Source: Kluyvera sp047971185 (lineage in GTDB: Bacteria; Pseudomonadota; Gammaproteobacteria; Enterobacterales; Enterobacteriaceae). Taken from it: a DNA stretch of 64,000 nucleotides. Numbering within the stretch: position 1 is the first letter of the stretch; every line of letters starts with the position of its first letter. A program made the position numbers and the translations under genes. Positions 1 to 9,037 of the stretch are shown piece by piece. The notes beneath the pieces were generated by a model, which worked only from the letters and a program-made list of their open reading frames with translations, made no database searches and had not been told where the DNA came from. The stretch lies in the NCBI RefSeq assembly GCF_047971185.1, contig NZ_JBKDZH010000046.1:1-64000 (forward strand), in the 5' to 3' direction.

Positions 1-1
1 G

Positions 2-33
2 CGTAGCCCGGCCGAGCAAAGCGACGCCGGGAG
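2..33. repeat. REP element
   Basis: A GTAG tetranucleotide is followed by an imperfect palindrome (CCCGGCCGAG ... CGCCGGG). The same GTAG-CCCGG head recurs at about 8992, 46890, 60507 and 61167, which marks it as one unit of the repetitive extragenic palindromes scattered through this chromosome. It lies at the window edge, so a partner unit could lie to its left. Confidence 0.7.
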
Positions 34-84
34 GGCACCGTCCTCGAAAATTCATCACGACATTTCCCTCGCAATCGGCTATCT

Positions 85-102
85 TGTTTAGCATATAAAA
101 CA
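85..102. promoter_or_regulatory. Probable NadR operator upstream of nadA
   Basis: TGTTTA and AAAACA half-sites are separated by six bases, one base off the palindrome TGTTTA-N6-TAAACA recognised by the NAD repressor NadR. It sits about 75 bases before nadA, where NadR is known to repress nadA-pnuC in enterics. Confidence 0.65.
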
Positions 103-174
103 TATTGCCGCGGTTACGGCGACTCTCCGCCTGATATCCGCCTGTTTCGTTAAGCCAGTAAAACGAGAAGCATG

Positions 175-1218
175 ATGAGCGTGATGTTCGATCCTGAAGC
201 AGCGATTTACCCGTTTCCACCCAAGCCAACGCCGCTGCGCGACGATGAAAAGCAATTTTATCGCGAGAAAATCAAGCGCTTGCTGAAAGAACGCAACGCG
301 GTGATGGTGGCGCACTACTACACCGATCCCGAGATTCAGCAGCTGGCTGAAGAGACCGGCGGCTGTATTTCTGATTCGCTGGAGATGGCGCGTTTCGGCG
401 CGAAGCATCCGGCTTCCACGCTGCTGGTGGCCGGTGTGCGCTTTATGGGCGAGACGGCAAAAATCCTCAGCCCGGAAAAAACCATTCTGATGCCGACGCT
501 CAATGCGGAATGCTCGCTGGATCTCGGCTGCCCGATTGAGGAGTTCAATGCCTTCTGCGATGCGCATCCGGATCGTACCGTGGTGGTCTACGCCAATACC
601 TCTGCCGCGGTGAAAGCACGCGCCGACTGGGTGGTCACCTCCAGCATCGCCGTTGAACTGATTGAACATCTTGATAGCCTGGGCGAAAAAATTATCTGGG
701 CGCCGGATCGCCACCTTGGCCGCTACGTGCAAAAGCAAACGGGAGCTGACGTGCTGTGCTGGCAGGGGGCCTGTATCGTCCATGACGAGTTCAAAACGCA
801 GGCGCTCAGCCGCATGAAAGCGCTCTATCCGCAGGCGGCGGTGCTGGTGCACCCGGAGTCGCCGCAGGCGATTGTCGATATGGCCGATGCGGTAGGTTCA
901 ACCAGCCAGCTGATCAACGCCGCCAAAAATCTGCCGCACCAGCAGCTCATCGTGGCGACCGATCGCGGCATTTTCTACAAAATGCAGCAGGCGGTACCGG
1001 ATAAAGAGCTGTTTGAAGCGCCGACCGCCGGCGAAGGCGCAACCTGCCGTACCTGCGCTCACTGCCCGTGGATGGCAATGAACGGCCTGAAAGCCATTGC
1101 AGAGAGCCTCGAGAACGGCGGCGCGGCGCATGAAATTCACGTTGACGAGTCGCTGCGTAAAGGCGCGCTTATTCCGTTGAACCGCATGCTGGATTTTGCG
1201 GCTACACTACGAGGATAA
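175..1218 (+). CDS. nadA: Quinolinate synthase NadA
   Basis: A [4Fe-4S] enzyme that condenses iminoaspartate with dihydroxyacetone phosphate to quinolinate, the precursor of the NAD pyridine ring. The 347 residues match the E. coli protein in length and almost throughout. The cluster cysteines are visible in the segments AECSLDLGC, CWQGAC and CRTCAHCP. Two ATGs are in tandem (172 and 175); 175 is chosen because it gives the family N-terminus MSVMFDP. pnuC follows after 24 bases in the same direction, so the two form one NadR-controlled unit. Confidence 0.97.
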   Translation: MSVMFDPEAAIYPFPPKPTPLRDDEKQFYREKIKRLLKERNAVMVAHYYTDPEIQQLAEETGGCISDSLEMARFGAKHPASTLLVAGVRFMGETAKILSPEKTILMPTLNAECSLDLGCPIEEFNAFCDAHPDRTVVVYANTSAAVKARADWVVTSSIAVELIEHLDSLGEKIIWAPDRHLGRYVQKQTGADVLCWQGACIVHDEFKTQALSRMKALYPQAAVLVHPESPQAIVDMADAVGSTSQLINAAKNLPHQQLIVATDRGIFYKMQQAVPDKELFEAPTAGEGATCRTCAHCPWMAMNGLKAIAESLENGGAAHEIHVDESLRKGALIPLNRMLDFAATLRG

Positions 1219-1242
1219 CCTGTCTAACACGCTGGAGTTGAA

Positions 1243-1962
1243 ATGGATTTTTTTAGCACGCAAAACATTCTGGTCCATATCCCGATCGGGGCGGGCGGCT
1301 ACGATCTGTCGTGGATTGAAGCCGTAGGCACCATTGCCGGCCTGCTGTGTATCTGGCTGGCCAGCCTTGAGAAGATCGTCAACTATCTGTTCGGCCTGAT
1401 CAACGTTACGCTGTTTGCGATTATCTTTTTCCAGATCCAGCTATACGCCAGCCTGCTGTTACAGCTGTTCTTCTTCGCCGCCAACCTGTACGGCTGGTAT
1501 GCCTGGTCACGGCAGAACAGCCAGCATGAAGCCGAGCTGCAAATTCGCTGGCTGCCGCTGCCTAAGGCGCTGGCCTGGCTGGCCGCCTGCGTGGTCGCTA
1601 TTGCGCTGATGACGCTGTATATCGACCCGGTGTTCGCCGTGCTGACGCGCGTTGCCGTGAACGTGATGCAAGGGCTTGGCATGAACGTGGTGATGCCGAC
1701 GCTGCAGCCGGATGCGTTTCCGTTCTGGGATTCATGCATGATGGTGCTGTCGATTGCCGCGATGGTGCTGATGACCCGCAAATACGTCGAAAACTGGCTG
1801 CTGTGGGTGATTATTAACGTCATCAGCGTGGCTATCTTTACGCTACAGGGCGTGTACGCGATGGCGCTGGAGTATCTGATTCTGACGTTTATTGCCCTGA
1901 ACGGCAGCCGTATGTGGATGAATAGCGCGCGTGAGCGCGGCTCTCGCGCGCTATCTCATTAG
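1243..1962 (+). CDS. pnuC: Nicotinamide riboside transporter PnuC
   Basis: An inner-membrane facilitator that brings in nicotinamide riboside for NAD salvage. The 239 residues have the family length, with about seven hydrophobic segments and the conserved W-x-x-W / NVxx pattern typical of PnuC. It is encoded just after nadA and shares its promoter. Its last four bases overlap the end of the convergent zitB gene. Confidence 0.96.
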   Translation: MDFFSTQNILVHIPIGAGGYDLSWIEAVGTIAGLLCIWLASLEKIVNYLFGLINVTLFAIIFFQIQLYASLLLQLFFFAANLYGWYAWSRQNSQHEAELQIRWLPLPKALAWLAACVVAIALMTLYIDPVFAVLTRVAVNVMQGLGMNVVMPTLQPDAFPFWDSCMMVLSIAAMVLMTRKYVENWLLWVIINVISVAIFTLQGVYAMALEYLILTFIALNGSRMWMNSARERGSRALSH

Positions 1963-2903
1963 TGGTGGTGATGATGCCCGTGTTCGGTATGCGCCTCATT
2001 GAGGTGGCATTCCGGGCCGCTACAGGGCTGGTATTCCATCTGCACCGTCGCGTGGTCGATCTGATAATGCTCTTCGAGGAAGTGATGGATCCGCTCAAGC
2101 AGCGCATCGTGGTCGTGCGGCGGAACCACCTGCACGTGTAAGGTCATCAGCGGCTTCTCGCCTACCAGCCAGACGTGAACGTGGTGCACGTCGCGCACCT
2201 CCGGCAGAGAACGGCGCATAGTGCGTTTGAGAGCCGCCACGTCGATAGACTGCGGCGCGCCTTCCAGCAGCTCGTTAACACTCTCTTTCAGCAGCGACCA
2301 TGCGCTGCGCAGCACCAGGCAGGAAACCAGCACCGACAGAATCGGGTCGATGGGCGTCCAGCCGGTGGTCATGATCACCAGCGCCGCAATAATCGCCCCG
2401 ACTGAGCCGAGCAGATCGCCCATCACATGCAGCGCGGCGGCGCGCACGTTGAGGTTCTTTTCTTCACTGCCCCGATGCAGGATCCAGAACGCCAGCACGT
2501 TGGCCAGCAGCCCGGCGACGGCAATCACCATCATCGTCACGCCAGCCACCGGCTGCGGATGGTTGAAGCGCTGCACCGCCTCCCAGACGATCAAAATAAT
2601 AATAAACAGCAGCGCGATAGCGTTGACGAAGGCGGCGAGGGTGGTAAGACGCAGCCAGCCGAAGGTATGGCGCGTGCTCGGCGGGCGGCGGGCAAAGTGC
2701 ACCGCCAGCAGCGCAAACAGCAGGGCGGCGGAGTCGGTCAGCATATGCCCGGCGTCCGCCAGCAGCGCCAGCGAACCGGAGACCAGACCGCCAATCGCTT
2801 CCACGACCATAAAGCCGGCGGTGACGCCAAACGCCAGCAGTAGACGGCGGGCGTTACTATCATCCTGGGTGGCGTGAGAATGTGAATCGTGCCTGTGCGC
2901 CAT
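1959..2903 (-). CDS. zitB: Zn(II) efflux protein ZitB (cation diffusion facilitator)
   Basis: A proton-coupled cation diffusion facilitator that exports zinc from the cytoplasm. The 314-residue protein begins with a His-rich stretch (MAHRHDSHSH), then six membrane segments carrying the metal site residues in ADAGHMLTD (helix II) and HVMGD (helix V), then a cytoplasmic domain. The C-terminus ends in HGHHHHH. The opposite orientation to pnuC and the position before aroG match E. coli. No clear regulator site was seen upstream. Confidence 0.95.
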   Translation of the reverse strand: MAHRHDSHSHATQDDSNARRLLLAFGVTAGFMVVEAIGGLVSGSLALLADAGHMLTDSAALLFALLAVHFARRPPSTRHTFGWLRLTTLAAFVNAIALLFIIILIVWEAVQRFNHPQPVAGVTMMVIAVAGLLANVLAFWILHRGSEEKNLNVRAAALHVMGDLLGSVGAIIAALVIMTTGWTPIDPILSVLVSCLVLRSAWSLLKESVNELLEGAPQSIDVAALKRTMRRSLPEVRDVHHVHVWLVGEKPLMTLHVQVVPPHDHDALLERIHHFLEEHYQIDHATVQMEYQPCSGPECHLNEAHTEHGHHHHH

Positions 2904-3027
2904 GACGCTCTTCCTTCCGTATGTTGAATGTGACTATCTGACATCATTGCAGATCTTTGCTTTTTGCGCACAGAAATACGTCGTGACGGGCGCTGGATAA
3001 AAATAGTGCATTGGCGGTGAGGTGATT

Positions 3028-3114
3028 ATGAAATATATTGTTTTTATTATTGTATGTGGTTTTATATTTTGCATTATCGCGATATTAAGCCGGTTATTTG
3101 CTATTAAATTCTAA
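3028..3114 (+). CDS. Possible 28-residue membrane peptide
   Basis: An ATG preceded by GAGGTG opens a 28-codon frame ending in TAA. The product is almost entirely hydrophobic (MKYIVFIIVCGF at its start, a Lys-Phe end), which suits a single transmembrane helix. It lies alone between zitB and aroG, where E. coli has the unrelated ybgS. No family is recognised. A frame this short could arise by chance in AT-rich DNA, so the call depends on the good ribosome binding site and membrane character. Confidence 0.4.
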   Translation: MKYIVFIIVCGFIFCIIAILSRLFAIKF

Positions 3115-3149
3115 TTTGTAGGGTTTTTTCAGCTATTATCCGGCTAAAG

Positions 3150-3167
3150 TGTAAAAGCCAGTTTACA
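3150..3167. promoter_or_regulatory. TyrR box upstream of aroG
   Basis: TGTAAA-AGCCAG-TTTACA is an exact match to the strong TyrR box TGTAAA-N6-TTTACA. It lies 70 bases before aroG, where TyrR with phenylalanine represses transcription in E. coli. Confidence 0.88.
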
Positions 3168-3237
3168 CTTTTTGAGTTGCGATATAGATTGAAGGGATTG
3201 CACTCACTTGAATAAGTATGGCAACACTGGAACAGTC

Positions 3238-4290
3238 ATGAATTATCAGAACGACGATATACGCATTAAAGAGATCAACGAGTTATTACCGCCAGTCGCA
3301 CTCCTTGAGAAATTCCCCGCTACCGAAAACGCCGCGAACACCGTGTCTCAGGCGCGTAAAGCGATCCATCAGATCCTGAAAGGCGAAGACGATCGCCTGC
3401 TGGTGGTGATCGGTCCGTGCTCCATTCACGATCCTGTGGCGGCGAAAGAGTACGCTCAGCGCCTGCTGAAAATTCGTCAAGAGCTGAACGGCGAGCTGGA
3501 AATCGTCATGCGCGTCTATTTTGAAAAGCCGCGCACCACCGTGGGCTGGAAAGGGCTGATTAACGATCCGCACATGGATAACAGCTTCCAGATTAACGAC
3601 GGCCTGCGCATTGCCCGTAAGCTGCTGCTGGACATCAACGACACCGGCCTGCCGGCGGCGGGCGAGTTCCTCGATATGATCACCCCGCAGTACCTGGCTG
3701 ACCTGATGAGCTGGGGTGCTATCGGCGCACGTACTACCGAATCTCAGGTGCACCGCGAACTGGCTTCCGGTCTCTCCTGCCCGGTTGGCTTCAAAAACGG
3801 TACCGACGGCACGATTAAAGTGGCCATCGATGCAATTAACGCCGCCGGCGCGCCGCACTGCTTCCTGTCAGTGACCAAGTGGGGCCACTCTGCCATTGTT
3901 AACACCAGCGGTAATGGCGATTGCCATATCATCCTGCGCGGTGGTAAAGAGCCAAACTACAGCGCTTCCCATGTGGCGGCGGTGAAGGACGGTCTGGCGA
4001 AAGCGGGCCTGCCTGCGCAAATCATGATCGACTTCAGCCATGCAAACTCCTCTAAGCAGTACAAAAAACAGATGGAAGTGGGCGCGGACGTCTGCCAGCA
4101 GATCGCGGGCGGCGAGAAAGCCATTATGGGCGTGATGATCGAAAGTCATCTGGTGGAAGGCAATCAGAACCCGGACAGCGGTGAGCCGCTGGTGTATGGC
4201 AAAAGCATCACCGACGCCTGCATTAACTGGGATGATACCGACGCTATTCTGCGCCAGCTGGCGAATGCGGTGAAAGCGCGTCGCGGTTAA
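3238..4290 (+). CDS. aroG: Phe-sensitive 3-deoxy-7-phosphoheptulonate synthase AroG
   Basis: It joins phosphoenolpyruvate and erythrose 4-phosphate to DAHP, the first step of the shikimate pathway; this isoenzyme is inhibited by phenylalanine. The 350 residues are close to E. coli AroG throughout, with KPRTTVGWKG and GPCSIHD typical of type I DAHP synthases. The ATG at 3238 gives the family N-terminus MNYQNDD. An upstream in-frame TTG at 3208 would add ten residues not seen in the family. A TyrR box precedes it and a terminator follows. Confidence 0.97.
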   Translation: MNYQNDDIRIKEINELLPPVALLEKFPATENAANTVSQARKAIHQILKGEDDRLLVVIGPCSIHDPVAAKEYAQRLLKIRQELNGELEIVMRVYFEKPRTTVGWKGLINDPHMDNSFQINDGLRIARKLLLDINDTGLPAAGEFLDMITPQYLADLMSWGAIGARTTESQVHRELASGLSCPVGFKNGTDGTIKVAIDAINAAGAPHCFLSVTKWGHSAIVNTSGNGDCHIILRGGKEPNYSASHVAAVKDGLAKAGLPAQIMIDFSHANSSKQYKKQMEVGADVCQQIAGGEKAIMGVMIESHLVEGNQNPDSGEPLVYGKSITDACINWDDTDAILRQLANAVKARRG

Positions 4291-4308
4291 TGTCTGCGTT
4301 ATTCCCCG

Positions 4309-4337
4309 AAACCGGCCATGTGCCGGTTTTTTTATTT
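4309..4337 (+). terminator. Rho-independent terminator of aroG
   Basis: AACCGGC and GCCGGTT arms enclose a five-base loop and run into a T-rich tract. It lies 20 bases after the aroG stop. Confidence 0.85.
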
Positions 4338-4419
4338 TTGCCGGGAGGCTATGTATCTTTGACTATCCTCTAATTGTAGAATCAATGAGTTACTCTAACT
4401 AATATGCTGAGTGTTACCC

Positions 4420-7400
4420 ATGCAAAAACCGAATTTATTTAGAGGCCAGCCTCTGCCTTTGTCCCAGATGACTCCCGATAAATTCGAGGATTTTGTCTAT
4501 GTTGCAATGAGCGAAATTGGCAGGAAAATGGGTTTCACTCTTGAGGCGGGTAGACAAAAATCCACTGATGGAGGCTTTGACTGTACGGCCAGAGATAACC
4601 AGACTCAGGGAATTATTTGTATTCAGTGTAAACGCTATGCCGCGGCACTCGGTACGGACACTCTGGCGGATGAAGTCGTAAAAATCGCTCTCAATGGTAT
4701 TTTACAGAATGATACCCCTGAACAGCATTTTATCGTTACGACGGGAGATGTCGCTAAAACGACAAGGGCAATGATGCGCCAGAATGGTTTTAGCGATCTG
4801 AAAAAAAAATGTGAGGAAGTGCTTTCAAAAGGCTATGTTACGCAGAGCAATGCATTAAAAAAGTTGGGATCAAATCCCGTAGAAATAGTTTGTGATTACA
4901 TTGACACCGCACGAATCATTGTCTGGTCGGCGGTCGATTTCGACAATGAGTTGACCAGAGTCTGGCAAGAGATTATTCCTGTGTTGGATCGCTTTTTTGC
5001 CGTTGACATTGTTGTGCGTGAATATCCGCGCGCTAACTTTGATATTCATAAGTATCGAGCTCGTATCAGCAAGGCTCCTTCCGGGTATACCGATTTATCG
5101 TTGAGTCAAAGTCAGACGCCGGAGAATATCCGCACGGATAATCAGGCTCATTACGATAATGCGGCCACCAAGTATTCTTACTCAGATTTTATTCATCGCT
5201 CCTCAATGTTCTTTTCAGCACCGGGGAAGATACTAATTGCCTGCCCTGGTGGCAGTGGTAAGACTGTTTTTCAGCAGTATATTCGTTTCCATCTTCTGGA
5301 GGAGAGGAGCGACTATCTTCCTGTTATCGTTGCACTCAATACCTATAGTCGCGGTGGGCTGGATAAAGCCATTGAGTCCAGCCTGGGTATAAGTTGGGGA
5401 AGCTGGCGATCTTTGCCGTCGCGCTTTGTTTTTTTATTCGATGGTTTGGATGAAATGCAGGAGTCAGATGTCAGTGCTTTCATCAATGAATTGCAAGCAA
5501 TTTCAGCAGAGTATCCCTGTATTATTACTGTTAGAGATACTGGATTGCGCATTCCCGTCACAATTAATGGCATCAATCTTATCCTGCGTATAGAACCTCT
5601 GACTTACAGGCAGATTATCAATATTGCGCATGCGGTTCTCCCGGAGGCGTTATTGTACGTCTTTCATGACGAAATGAGATTAATCATACAGCAGCCGCAA
5701 ACCGCTTTTTTACGCTCCCCCTTCGGCCTAACCAATGCGCTGGATTTCTTCCAGATACACTCTACATTACCGAAAGCTTTTTCAGTAATGTTAGACTCGA
5801 TATTGAAGGAAAAAATTTTCCAAAGTCGTAGTCGGATTACATCAGCCGATACGGACCTCAATAAGTTGGATAACTTCACTATCGTCTCAGTGATGGCTGT
5901 GATTGTCTACGAAATACGGATTGGATTTGGGGCTTACGTACTTGAACAAGACAAACTTAGTGAGTTGGCCAGTAAAGTTAACTTGGCGCTCCATGGAGAT
6001 GGCATTTTCTTTACCTTCCCGTCTCTGGTGATGTTTACCGATTTTATTACTAAGTTTGAAGTGCTTAAAAAAGTAGACAGTCGTTATATCTTCACAGAAC
6101 ACAATATCTTGCTTGATTATTTACTGGCACAGAGGCTTGAGAAGAACTGGCGTGAACTGGACCGTCGGATCGTTAAAGGGATAGGAAGAGATGCATGGCA
6201 TTTTGTGGGCGAGCTGATTTCGCCACCCGAAGCCTTGGGATTTCTGAATTTTATTCTGAAGCAGGATTTAATCTGTGGGGCTACGATTGCCAAAGCTCTT
6301 GGTGCCCCAATGCTTGCTGCAGCGGAAGCCTGGCTACTGGAACAAGAGCAAAGCCCGGAAATAATGGTACGTAGTGCGGCAATGGTTGCATTAGGTATGC
6401 TCGGCACGGAAAAGGCAGTGGCTCGTTTACGTTCTAAGCAGGGGTTGCGTGATCATCAGCATGAAGGTCAGAGGTTGGTGGCGTTGGCCCGTTCGGGGGA
6501 TATTGCTGTACTTCAGTATGCGCTTGATGACTCATCGGGAGGAATGCAATTTGCGACCAAAATCTCAGGAGGGGAGTATCAGATTTGGTGGAGTGGACCA
6601 GTGGCTGTCATTACGGCCCTTGCGAGAAAGACGTTACGTCGCTGGCAAGCTGACGCGCGAGTGTTAACCTGTCTCGCTTCAGATACCCTCAGGCTTTACG
6701 GCGATGACTCTGACCTGCCTCTGCTAGAGGCGATCGTGGCCGGAACTCGATCGTATAAGGATTTATACTCTGCCTTATTTGCTATCAGGGACATTGCTCC
6801 TACCAGCTTGATAGCCGTTTTATATCAATCTCTGATGCCTCAGGAAACGTTCAGATTTATTTTGAAGAAGACGCTGTTTGAGCTGGGGGAAGCGATCGAT
6901 TTCGAAGAGGAACTAAACGTTTTGATTGCCTGTCTGGATGATGACAAGCTTTTCAAGAGTCTTGGTCATAGTTATCTTGAAAGCCGGGTGGGGGTTTTAA
7001 AGCGCTGGCCTGGTCTTTCCGTGCATGAATCACGCCTATTTGCTGCCTGCCAACAGAGTAAACAGCGTGCTGACTTTATTGTTTATGCCTATTTATGGAA
7101 TATCGCCAGTACGCATCAGCTCACTTCATTTGCTGATGTCGCCCTTGATGCTATTAAGAATGACAAAATGGATACGATTATGTATGCCCTGTCATTCTTC
7201 AATACTTCTCCAACCTCAGTACTATTGCCACTTTGTGCTGATTTTATTGCTTTTTATGAACGTAATATTACACATGGGCATAATTTAGCTGGCGTTGAGG
7301 TTGAGCTGATACGACTTATTGATAAATGCGCAGACCGAACGCGGATAAGCCAGTGGTTAAATGGTTATCTGGAATCGTTTTTCCCTCAGGAAAAGAGAGA

Positions 7401-7995
7401 TAAATTCGCAGAAGACGATGTCATGTATGCTTTATCGTTAAGTCATGTCATCGCGACGATTGCGAAATATGCAGATGATATTGATGTTGGTATCATCAAT
7501 AAGATCATTTTGCTGGATTGCAAGGCGTTTGCTGAGATCGACAATTATCAACGCCAGATGGTGAATGCGCTTACCGACGCGCGGGCAATAGAACTGCTGG
7601 AGCTAGCGATCTCAAGTCAGTCTGAACCGGTCATTAATAATTATTTGGCTAAATTGTTGGTTGGAAGAGCACATCTGCTGACGAAAGCGCTAACGATTAG
7701 CCTGATTCCTTCATTGCTTAGTTTCCATATGTGGCATCAAACACTGCTTATGCTCATGGCGTCAAAATGGGATGATGAGGTGGCCGATGCATTCTTAAAA
7801 AATATGGTTGAAATGCCATGGGATTCGATTAATGCGCAAATGTTCGAAGATAAAGCCGGAGAGTTTGCCACGTTGCTTTCAGCACGCCATTTAGATGCTT
7901 ACACCGATTATGCAAACAGAGTTACTGAGCCTCATATTTTACGCATTTTCCAGCTATGGATTGAGGTTACCAGAGATGAAGCGCCCTCTCCGTAG
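4420..7995 (+). CDS. Restriction-nuclease-like/NACHT NTPase/helical-repeat protein, candidate antiviral NLR-like protein
   Basis: A 1191-residue protein absent from the E. coli order here. Residues 15-110 look like an Mrr-type PD-(D/E)XK nuclease: GGFD with D54, then IQCKR with Q69 and K71. A NACHT-type STAND NTPase follows: Walker A GGSGKT at 277-282 and the NACHT Walker B DGLDE at 341-345. From about residue 600 the protein is helical and repeat-like, including a HEAT-like stretch near 645-680. This layout (nuclease effector, NACHT switch, repeat sensor) is that of bacterial NLR-like anti-phage proteins; the defence role is inferred. The ATG at 4420 is preferred to GTG 4411 because GAG lies at a usable distance. 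Base use is AT-richer than the neighbours, suggesting transfer. No partner or mobility gene adjoins it. Confidence 0.85.
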   Translation: MQKPNLFRGQPLPLSQMTPDKFEDFVYVAMSEIGRKMGFTLEAGRQKSTDGGFDCTARDNQTQGIICIQCKRYAAALGTDTLADEVVKIALNGILQNDTPEQHFIVTTGDVAKTTRAMMRQNGFSDLKKKCEEVLSKGYVTQSNALKKLGSNPVEIVCDYIDTARIIVWSAVDFDNELTRVWQEIIPVLDRFFAVDIVVREYPRANFDIHKYRARISKAPSGYTDLSLSQSQTPENIRTDNQAHYDNAATKYSYSDFIHRSSMFFSAPGKILIACPGGSGKTVFQQYIRFHLLEERSDYLPVIVALNTYSRGGLDKAIESSLGISWGSWRSLPSRFVFLFDGLDEMQESDVSAFINELQAISAEYPCIITVRDTGLRIPVTINGINLILRIEPLTYRQIINIAHAVLPEALLYVFHDEMRLIIQQPQTAFLRSPFGLTNALDFFQIHSTLPKAFSVMLDSILKEKIFQSRSRITSADTDLNKLDNFTIVSVMAVIVYEIRIGFGAYVLEQDKLSELASKVNLALHGDGIFFTFPSLVMFTDFITKFEVLKKVDSRYIFTEHNILLDYLLAQRLEKNWRELDRRIVKGIGRDAWHFVGELISPPEALGFLNFILKQDLICGATIAKALGAPMLAAAEAWLLEQEQSPEIMVRSAAMVALGMLGTEKAVARLRSKQGLRDHQHEGQRLVALARSGDIAVLQYALDDSSGGMQFATKISGGEYQIWWSGPVAVITALARKTLRRWQADARVLTCLASDTLRLYGDDSDLPLLEAIVAGTRSYKDLYSALFAIRDIAPTSLIAVLYQSLMPQETFRFILKKTLFELGEAIDFEEELNVLIACLDDDKLFKSLGHSYLESRVGVLKRWPGLSVHESRLFAACQQSKQRADFIVYAYLWNIASTHQLTSFADVALDAIKNDKMDTIMYALSFFNTSPTSVLLPLCADFIAFYERNITHGHNLAGVEVELIRLIDKCADRTRISQWLNGYLESFFPQEKRDKFAEDDVMYALSLSHVIATIAKYADDIDVGIINKIILLDCKAFAEIDNYQRQMVNALTDARAIELLELAISSQSEPVINNYLAKLLVGRAHLLTKALTISLIPSLLSFHMWHQTLLMLMASKWDDEVADAFLKNMVEMPWDSINAQMFEDKAGEFATLLSARHLDAYTDYANRVTEPHILRIFQLWIEVTRDEAPSP

Positions 7996-8003
7996 AGAGG
8001 GCG
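7982..8003 (-). terminator. Hairpin between the NACHT gene and gpmA
   Basis: Perfect nine-base arms CGCCCTCTC and GAGAGGGCG enclose CGTA. The hairpin starts inside the last codons of the NACHT gene, whose stop lies in the loop and second arm, and sits just after the gpmA stop on the other strand. It may end transcription from either side; neither direction has a strong T run. Confidence 0.55.
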
Positions 8004-8009
8004 GGTTTA

Positions 8010-8762
8010 TTACTTCGCTTTACCCTGGTTCGCTACCGCAGCGGCTTTCGCGGCGATTTCGTCTGCGTTGCCCAGATAGTAGTGTTTGATAGGCTTAAAG
8101 TTCTCGTCGAATTCATACACCAGCGGTACGCCAGTAGGGATGTTCAGTTCGAGGATTTCATCTTCGCCCATGTTGTCCAGGTATTTCACCAGCGCACGCA
8201 GGGAGTTACCGTGAGCGGCGATGATCACGCGCTCACCGCTTTTCAGGCGCGGCAGAATGGTTTCATTCCAATAAGGCACCACGCGATCGATAGTCAGCGC
8301 CAGGCTCTCGGTGGTCGGCAGTTCTGCATCGGTCAGCTTCGCATAACGCGGGTCGTGGCCCGGGTAGCGCTCGTCGTCTTTGGTCAGCTCTGGCGGGGTT
8401 ACCGCGAAGCCGCGACGCCACTGTTTAACCTGCTCGTCACCGTATTTTTCAGCGGTTTCGGCTTTGTTCAGACCCTGCAGCGCACCGTAGTGACGCTCGT
8501 TCAGTTTCCAGGATTTCTCAACCGGCAGCCAGGCCTGATCCAGTTCATCCAGTACGTTCCACAGGGTGTGGATGGCACGTTTCAGCACAGAGGTATAAGC
8601 AAAGTCGAAGCTGAAGCCTTCAGCCTTCAGCAGCTTGCCCGCTGCTTTTGCTTCGCTAACGCCTTTCTCGGACAGATCAACGTCATACCAACCGGTGAAG
8701 CGGTTTTCGTTGTTCCACTGACTTTCACCGTGACGAACCAGTACCAGCTTAGTTACAGCCAT
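8010..8762 (-). CDS. gpmA: 2,3-bisphosphoglycerate-dependent phosphoglycerate mutase
   Basis: It interconverts 3- and 2-phosphoglycerate in glycolysis through a phosphohistidine. The 250-residue product is nearly the E. coli sequence, with the phosphorylated His11 in LVRHGES and the second active histidine in AAHGNSLRA. The start at 8762 gives MAVTKLVL and is preceded by GAGGAG; the frame could open five codons earlier but without support. A Fur-like box lies upstream, in keeping with known iron control of gpmA in E. coli. Confidence 0.97.
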   Translation of the reverse strand: MAVTKLVLVRHGESQWNNENRFTGWYDVDLSEKGVSEAKAAGKLLKAEGFSFDFAYTSVLKRAIHTLWNVLDELDQAWLPVEKSWKLNERHYGALQGLNKAETAEKYGDEQVKQWRRGFAVTPPELTKDDERYPGHDPRYAKLTDAELPTTESLALTIDRVVPYWNETILPRLKSGERVIIAAHGNSLRALVKYLDNMGEDEILELNIPTGVPLVYEFDENFKPIKHYYLGNADEIAAKAAAVANQGKAK

Positions 8763-8789
8763 ACTCTCACTCCTCAAGCTTTATTGAAT

Positions 8790-8808
8790 GATAACAATTC
8801 TCATTATA
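8790..8808. promoter_or_regulatory. Fur box upstream of gpmA
   Basis: GATAACAATTCTCATTATA matches 14 of 19 positions of the Fur consensus GATAATGATAATCATTATC. It is 28 bases before the gpmA start. Fur control of gpmA is established in E. coli. Confidence 0.65.
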
Positions 8809-8950
8809 TTGCCGTGATTGCCTCAGCGGCAACGCTTATGCATAACCATAGCGAAAATAGTGCCGCAGTGTAAGCTACATGTGAATTCGGCGTTATTATT
8901 TTGTCTGTGGATGGCGCTATTTTCAGCGAAATGCTTAAAACTTCGGCGTG

Positions 8951-9026
8951 GGGGCCCGGCGTCGCTGCGCTCGGCCGGGCTACATTTTCAGGTAGCCCGG
9001 GCGAGGCGTTCACGCCGACCCCGGGG
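8951..9026. repeat. Pair of REP elements (BIME)
   Basis: Two inverted REP units: one ending in CTAC at 8983 and one starting GTAGCCCGGGCGAGGC at 8992, separated by eight bases. They lie between the gpmA upstream region and the end of the gal operon and could stabilise the gal mRNA 3' end. Confidence 0.8.
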
Positions 9027-9037
9027 AGGGGCGGAAA

